Of a stretch of 10,569 bases of DNA, positions 6,883 to 10,569 are shown one piece after another. How positions within the stretch are numbered: position 1 is the first letter of the stretch; each line of letters starts with the position of its first letter. A program made the translations under genes and the position numbers. This DNA is from Promethearchaeia archaeon (lineage in GTDB: Archaea > Asgardarchaeota > Lokiarchaeia > Sigyniarchaeales > SOKP01), in assembly GCA_029856295.1 (NCBI GenBank), contig JAHQWS010000019.1:1-10569 (forward strand), written 5' to 3'. Below the pieces are notes generated by a model. The model ran no database searches, was not told where the DNA came from, and saw nothing but the letters and a program-made list of their open reading frames with translations.

Positions 6883-7650
6883 ATGCCAATTTATGTTGAA
6901 AAAGATTATCCCGTTTACACAGTAGTACTTGATAATCCTGAAGTGAGGAATGCTGTAGATGGAATTAGTGCTCAACAACTTGCTGATGCCTTTCGCAATT
7001 TTGAACGAGATGAAAAGGCACTGGTGGCAGTATTATGGGGCACAAATGGAACTTTTTGTTCGGGAGCCAATTTAAAAGCAATCGAGGGAGGTCATGGTAA
7101 TAGAATTGATAAAGATGGTGATGGCCCAATGGGTCCGACAAGAATGCGACTTTCCAAACCGGTTATCGCAGCCGTAGCGGGATATGCTGTAGCAGGTGGT
7201 CTTGAGCTTGCGCTATGGTGTGATTTACGAGTGGTTGAAAGAAATGCGATTTTTGGCGTCTTTTGCCGCAGATTTGGGGTTCCTCTTATCGATGGTGGAA
7301 CAATTCGCCTTCCAAGACTTATTGGGCTAAGTCGAGCTATGGATATGATATTAACAGGTCGTCCTGTCACAGCACAGGAAGCTTTTGAGTGGGGCTTGGC
7401 TAATCACATTGTTGATAACGGAAAATCAAGGATAGAAGCTGAGAAATTAGCAAAAATTATTGCTGAATTTCCCCAAATATGTATGAGAAATGATCGAATG
7501 TCTGCATATCAACAGTTTGGGATGAGTTTAAAGGACGCAATGACCAATGAATTTGAATGGGGCCTAAGAACTTTGGCGAGCGGAGATTATCTAGTAGGAA
7601 GTAAGGAGTTTACAGAAGGTAAAGGTAAACATGGAACTTTTGATGAATAA
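6883..7650 (+). CDS. Crotonase / enoyl-CoA hydratase family protein
   Basis: A 255-residue soluble crotonase-fold enzyme acting on acyl-CoA thioesters. The oxyanion-hole strand TFCSGANLKAIEGG (57-70) and AGYAVAGGLELALWCDLR (99-116) are clear. E108 in GGLE corresponds to catalytic E144 of rat enoyl-CoA hydratase. At the second catalytic position (rat E164) this protein has Cys128 in FGVFCRRFGVPLIDGGT, with D138 in the following loop. This variant motif marks a known subfamily annotated as crotonase/enoyl-CoA hydratase, common in Actinobacteria and Proteobacteria. Simple hydration of enoyl-CoA is therefore not assured. The C-terminus ends in GSKEFTEGKGKHGTFDE, with no trimer extension missing. 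The ATG fits a leaderless promoter. The gene runs convergent with the acetyltransferase, only 14 bases apart, and stands as a single gene. It looks somewhat less AT-rich than its neighbours, compatible with bacterial origin. Confidence 0.9.
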   Translation: MPIYVEKDYPVYTVVLDNPEVRNAVDGISAQQLADAFRNFERDEKALVAVLWGTNGTFCSGANLKAIEGGHGNRIDKDGDGPMGPTRMRLSKPVIAAVAGYAVAGGLELALWCDLRVVERNAIFGVFCRRFGVPLIDGGTIRLPRLIGLSRAMDMILTGRPVTAQEAFEWGLANHIVDNGKSRIEAEKLAKIIAEFPQICMRNDRMSAYQQFGMSLKDAMTNEFEWGLRTLASGDYLVGSKEFTEGKGKHGTFDE

Positions 7651-7664
7651 TTGATATTTTTATC

Positions 7665-8564
7665 TTATCTTCTTAATTTTTTAGTCATTTCGTAAAAAAC
7701 AGGAGAGATGTAAGCGCCTATGCTTTTTGAGTAAAACTTAATAGTATTTCCTACTACCCACATAATTGTGCATCTTTCTAATCCACTCTGTTTTATATCC
7801 CATAAACACCATTTCAATAGCTCTGAACCTATACCCTTTCCTTGTAATGTATATAAAACTCCAGTAGGACCAAAGGCACCCGGAAATTGGATTCCATGAG
7901 TTGCCCATCCAATTATTTGGCCACCTTTATTTTTTGCCACAAAAGTAGTAGGAGGATTATATATTAAACTTATTTGAACCTCTTCAGGCCAAGAACTATG
8001 ACCATAGTTATTCCTCACAAACTCAAGTAATTCCTCAAAATCTTTAGTTTGAACTCGTTCATATTGAAATCCTTTTTTTTCAGAGGAGGGATTTAAATCT
8101 AAGTTTTTTAGAGGAACTGTTAAGTTTTGACGTGTTTCTCTGAGTTTAAACCTATTCTTTTTAAGAAAGAACAATAAATCTGTATGACGTAAATCCACGC
8201 CTGTTAACCAATAGTTAGGGGGACTCGCTCCAAAATTTATAAAGCTAATGTGCTCATTCTTATTTTTAGCTCTATTAATAATTTCTTTTAGCATTTTCTT
8301 GCCAATTCCTTGCCTTTTGAATTGTTTATCAACGATAAGAGCTTTTATACAACAATTTTCTGCGCGATTTACAGCGATTAGTGCTGCTATAATATTATTT
8401 GTTTTAGGATCTGCTAAAACCAGTGCAAGATCTGGGTCAAAATCTTCATCTCCAAATGTTCCCCTCCGAAAATAGTCTAAAGGGATTGAATAGAAGCTTT
8501 CATTTCTTTTAAATAACTCATAAACGGCATTTAAATTTACTTCAGTTAGGGTTTTGTAATCCAT
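7665..8564 (-). CDS. Tandem-domain GNAT N-acetyltransferase
   Basis: A 299-residue protein with two GNAT folds. The first has its acetyl-CoA loop at RQGIGKKMLKEII (84-96) after CIKALIVDKQF. The second has QGKGIGSELLKWC (241-253) after FGPTGVLYTL, and a C-terminal FYSKSIGAY segment (277-285) typical of motif B. Double GNATs of this build often acetylate amines or amino sugars; the substrate here is unknown. I choose the ATG at 8562-8564 because a strong GGAGAGGAT site lies 7 bases upstream and family similarity starts just after it. A longer frame back to a TTG at 8675 exists but would overlap the glycosidase by 92 bases with low-quality sequence. It is the second gene of a GH4-GNAT operon (19-base gap), suggesting that it modifies the substrate or product of the glycosidase. 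Confidence 0.88.
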   Translation of the reverse strand: MDYKTLTEVNLNAVYELFKRNESFYSIPLDYFRRGTFGDEDFDPDLALVLADPKTNNIIAALIAVNRAENCCIKALIVDKQFKRQGIGKKMLKEIINRAKNKNEHISFINFGASPPNYWLTGVDLRHTDLLFFLKKNRFKLRETRQNLTVPLKNLDLNPSSEKKGFQYERVQTKDFEELLEFVRNNYGHSSWPEEVQISLIYNPPTTFVAKNKGGQIIGWATHGIQFPGAFGPTGVLYTLQGKGIGSELLKWCLWDIKQSGLERCTIMWVVGNTIKFYSKSIGAYISPVFYEMTKKLRR

Positions 8565-8571
8565 TTGACTT

Positions 8572-8580
8572 ATCCTCTCC
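8572..8580 (-). promoter_or_regulatory. Ribosome binding site of the GNAT gene
   Basis: GGAGAGGAT on the minus strand ends 7 bases before the ATG at 8564, in the 19-base gap after the GH4 stop. It decides the acetyltransferase start in favour of ATG 8564 over the upstream TTG. Confidence 0.65.
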
Positions 8581-8583
8581 AAT

Positions 8584-9906
8584 TTATTTAAATTGAGGTA
8601 AATATTCTTTCTGGAGTTGATATAACTCACTGAAAATGTTGTCGGCCATTTCAAAACTTCCAACATTGGGATCAATTGCTAAGGAAGCAATTGCAAGTTC
8701 TTTGGATTCTTTCAAAACCGCTTCCACACATAAATCTTGGATTGTTGCTTCGATACGAAGCAATGCAGCGATACTCTTAGGTAAATTGCCCATTTTTATA
8801 CCATGAATACCCTCTTTATCCACTATTGCAGGCCCTTCAATGACCAAATCTTGTGGTAAATTCTCAACTAATCCATCATTTGGTATATTTACCGAACTCT
8901 CAATTTTTTTTTTATCAGTTAATATCTCTTCTATTATTGGTACAGCTCGTTCTCCGGAAAGATTTCTAAATAATATACCTCTCTTAGGATATCGCCCTTT
9001 TTTCAACCTGTTATATCCTTTTAAAACCTTTTGATATATTGTGTTTCCAAATTCATCCGTTCTATCTAACCAATCAATCATATCCTGTTTTTCAGTGAAT
9101 TCTTCTCCAAACTGTAAATATTCACCTAAATGATTATCTCCCGCATGAGGAAAATATCCCAATCGTTTATACACTTCGAAAGTTAATGTAGAAAACATAA
9201 ATCGATCCTCATGTTTCTTAAAATATTTCATAGCTTTAGAATGGAATTGGGGCATTAAATCCTTTCCAGAATTAAATTCTTCTAAGCCTAACAGAAATCC
9301 AAAATGATTTAAGCCCACCACTGTCATTTTTAAGTTTTTTAATTTAAGATCTAACATTCTAGGAATATGCACATTAAAAAATCCGATTTGATGACAAAGA
9401 CCTGTAAATTTAAGTTTAGGTGCCGCTCTTTTAATTGCCAGACAAACTCTTGCCATTGGATTGGAAAAATTAATGAAAAATGCTTCGGGACATATTTTTT
9501 CTGCCTCTCTTGCAATCTCGATAACTGGAGGTAATATTCTAAAAGCATGAAAGGTACCCCCAGGACCTCCGCATTCTCCTAGAATCTGGGTTGATCCATA
9601 CTTCCTTGGAATTTCATAATCTTGACGCCATAATGGAAATCGTTTTCCAACTTCAATAGAACTGATTATGAAATTTGCATCTTTAAATGCCTCTGTTCTA
9701 TTTGTAGTTCTCTCGATATTAAATTTTCCCTCTCTAATTTCGTTCTCTTTTATACATATTTCATATACCATTTCCAGTTTTTCTTTATTAATATCATGAA
9801 GTGTAATTGTTGATCCAGCTAAATTATCGCTTATAAATAAATCGCCAATTGTTTTAGGACCAAATGAAGTGGAACCCGCTCCAACCAAAACAATCTTATT
9901 ATCCAT
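8584..9906 (-). CDS. Glycoside hydrolase family 4 enzyme (NAD- and metal-dependent, alpha-glucosidase/alpha-galacturonidase-like)
   Basis: A GH4 enzyme of about 440 residues (numbered here from the GTG at 9915, 443 residues). GH4 enzymes cleave glycosides by an NAD-dependent oxidation-elimination mechanism with Mn2+. The Rossmann loop is IVLVGAGSTSFGP (8-20). Family motifs follow: ILGECGGPGGTFHAFR (111-126), INFSNPMARV (148-157), GLCHQ (C174 and H175) and GLNHFG (H204). C174 and H204 correspond to the metal ligands C174/H203 of Thermotoga AglA. HAGDNHLGEY (257-266) supplies the conserved Asp and Tyr region. I see no clear 6-phosphate-binding signature, so a non-phosphorylated glycoside is favoured (inference). 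The ATG at 9904-9906 begins the usual N-terminus and has GTGA 5 bases upstream; the GTG at 9915 is the alternative. It is the first gene of an operon with the GNAT gene. Substrate and anomeric preference cannot be fixed from the sequence alone. Confidence 0.9.
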   Translation of the reverse strand: MDNKIVLVGAGSTSFGPKTIGDLFISDNLAGSTITLHDINKEKLEMVYEICIKENEIREGKFNIERTTNRTEAFKDANFIISSIEVGKRFPLWRQDYEIPRKYGSTQILGECGGPGGTFHAFRILPPVIEIAREAEKICPEAFFINFSNPMARVCLAIKRAAPKLKFTGLCHQIGFFNVHIPRMLDLKLKNLKMTVVGLNHFGFLLGLEEFNSGKDLMPQFHSKAMKYFKKHEDRFMFSTLTFEVYKRLGYFPHAGDNHLGEYLQFGEEFTEKQDMIDWLDRTDEFGNTIYQKVLKGYNRLKKGRYPKRGILFRNLSGERAVPIIEEILTDKKKIESSVNIPNDGLVENLPQDLVIEGPAIVDKEGIHGIKMGNLPKSIAALLRIEATIQDLCVEAVLKESKELAIASLAIDPNVGSFEMADNIFSELYQLQKEYLPQFK

Positions 9907-9950
9907 ATCACTCACAGATAAATGATTTTAAATTACGAAAATTTTCATTT

Positions 9951-9960
9951 TAAATATATA
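9951..9960 (-). promoter_or_regulatory. Putative TATA box of the GH4-GNAT operon
   Basis: TATATATTTA on the minus strand is the only strong TATA-like sequence upstream of the glycosidase. The expected transcript start near 9930 would leave a short leader of about 15-25 bases, enough for the GTGA site before the ATG at 9906. The AT-rich interval 9916-10046 is otherwise a divergent spacer with no gene. Confidence 0.4.
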
Positions 9961-10046
9961 TTATTGGTAAATATTAAGAAGCATTTTATTTCTTCTGAAA
10001 TAAATAAAAATTAAGTAAATAATTTTAAAGGATTAGTTATAATTAT

Positions 10047-10145
10047 ATGATTAAATTAGAAGAATTGAAAGTAAAAACTCCCAAAAGGGAGGTTCTTGTT
10101 AATATTAATGACTCACTTCCAAACTTATCTCTAAATTTTTTTTAG
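10047..10145 (+). pseudogene. 5' remnant resembling a YjbQ/UPF0047 gene
   Basis: An ATG-initiated frame of 32 codons begins MIKLEELKVKTPKREVLVNI and ends in NDSLPNLSLNFF before TAG. The first 20 or so residues match the usual N-terminus of the YjbQ/UPF0047 family (a KTPKR-E--V-IT pattern). Members of that family, about 130-140 residues long, have weak thiamine-phosphate synthase activity. The remainder, including the HTTA and metal-site histidines, is absent, so this is a truncated start rather than a working gene. AAAGGA lies 13 bases upstream and a TATA-like TAAATAAT about 28 bases upstream, so it may still be expressed as a 32-residue peptide. The family match rests on my reading of a short stretch; a genuine small protein is the alternative. 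Confidence 0.45.
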
Positions 10146-10189
10146 AAATATTTAATTTAAATAGTAAAAAAAGTATCTATTTTATACAA

Positions 10190-10569
10190 CTATTTAAAAA
10201 AGAATTTCACATCTCCTTCACATTTCTCTCCAGATGCCATTAAACAACCTTTTACTCGAGGTTCAACTTTATAATCCAGTTTTAATGCATCAAGCCAACA
10301 TTTTACACGATAAAGAACTCCACACTCGTATTGATCAGCAACACCCATTTTTTTCATACCTTCATACGCAAAACATTTGTGCATTTCCCAGTGCATAAGA
10401 TTTTCTTTTGGAAAACTATATTCGAAATTCATGAAGTCACCTTTAACTATGCTAAATGAATCGTCTATGAAATGTTTTAACTTATCAAATGAATCAATTA
10501 TTATATTTTCTTTGCCAAGTGCTTTTTGAATTCGGGCACTTTCTATTTGCGCAAGAGATTTTATCGCAG
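10190..10569 (-). CDS. DUF6125 / ATC-hydrolase-like cysteine-rich protein, 5' end outside window
   Basis: The frame is open from the right edge to a TAG at 10190. The visible 125 residues are the C-terminal part of a longer protein, not an 80-residue gene starting at the internal ATG at 10432. They read as a helical segment (SFDKLKHFIDDSFSIV) followed by WEMHKCFAYEGMKKMGVADQ, YECGVLYRVKCWLDAL and VKGCLMASGEKCEGDVKFFF. This spacing of His/Cys, a central Cys, and a terminal GxxC before a beta-strand resembles the DUF6125 and L-2-amino-thiazoline-4-carboxylate hydrolase-like families. Those are small soluble proteins of largely unknown role in anaerobic bacteria and archaea. The cysteines could bind a metal. 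Its position, convergent with the YjbQ-like remnant, gives no functional hint. I am confident that it is coding and truncated, and moderately so of the family. Confidence 0.75.
   Translation of the reverse strand, partial: AIKSLAQIESARIQKALGKENIIIDSFDKLKHFIDDSFSIVKGDFMNFEYSFPKENLMHWEMHKCFAYEGMKKMGVADQYECGVLYRVKCWLDALKLDYKVEPRVKGCLMASGEKCEGDVKFFFK

Noticed and set aside
8565..8675. N-terminal extension of the GNAT protein from a TTG at 8675
   Set aside because: It would overlap the GH4 gene by 92 bases and has no ribosome site, whereas the ATG at 8564 has a strong one.
9351..9548. 65-codon frame overlapping the GH4 gene in another frame
   Set aside because: It lies wholly inside the GH4 gene across the NFSNPM and GLCH motifs, so it is a shadow of that gene.
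10078..10091. CTCCC-AAAA-GGGAG hairpin as a terminator
   Set aside because: It has only a 5-bp stem, is not followed by a T-run, and coincides with the codons of TPKRE in the YjbQ-like remnant, which explains the sequence.
10190..10432. Complete 80-residue small gene
   Set aside because: The same frame is open upstream to the right edge with protein-like sequence, so the ATG at 10432 is internal to a longer gene cut by the window.

Overview
The window looks like chromosomal DNA from an AT-rich archaeon, most likely an Asgard-type (Lokiarchaeia-like) lineage. I infer this from four things: archaeal TATA/BRE-like promoters about 26 bases upstream of several start codons; a mix of apparently leaderless genes and genes with a GAGG/GGTGA ribosome site; frequent TTG starts; and the gene mix (MelB-like GPH carriers, N-acyl-D-amino-acid deacylase, GH4 glycosidase, crotonase, HEPN/MNT pair). 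The lineage is a guess from gene content, not from a marker gene.

Left part (1-3824, minus strand): three tandem paralogous GPH-family MFS carriers. Two are complete (949-2355 and 2400-3824). The third (1-822) runs off the left edge and has only its first 274 codons here. Next, on the plus strand and divergent from the carriers, is an N-acyl-D-amino-acid deacylase (4020-5639) with the full metal-ligand set. Its stop codon overlaps the ribosome site of a broken, 5'-only thiD fragment (about 5641-5800).

Middle part: an operon encoding a HEPN protein and an MNT nucleotidyltransferase (6748 down to 6040, minus strand). Divergent from it is a crotonase/enoyl-CoA hydratase family gene (6883-7650, plus). 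A 37-bp imperfect direct repeat carrying the crotonase promoter flanks the HEPN/MNT unit (5972-6008 and 6829-6865, 32 of 37 bases identical).

Right part: a two-gene minus-strand operon of a GH4 NAD/metal-dependent glycosidase (8584-9906) and a double-domain GNAT acetyltransferase (7665-8564). Beyond it are a 32-codon remnant resembling the start of a YjbQ/UPF0047 gene (10047-10145, plus) and the 3' part of a cysteine-rich DUF6125/ATC-hydrolase-like gene (10190 to the right edge, minus).

Taken together this is an accessory, catabolic-looking region: carriers for small glycosides or related solutes, a hydrolase for N-acylated D-amino acids, and a glycosidase paired with an acetyltransferase. 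It also holds decayed fragments of two genes from thiamine-related families and a toxin-antitoxin-like pair. I see no rRNA, tRNA, CRISPR array, transposase or replication origin.
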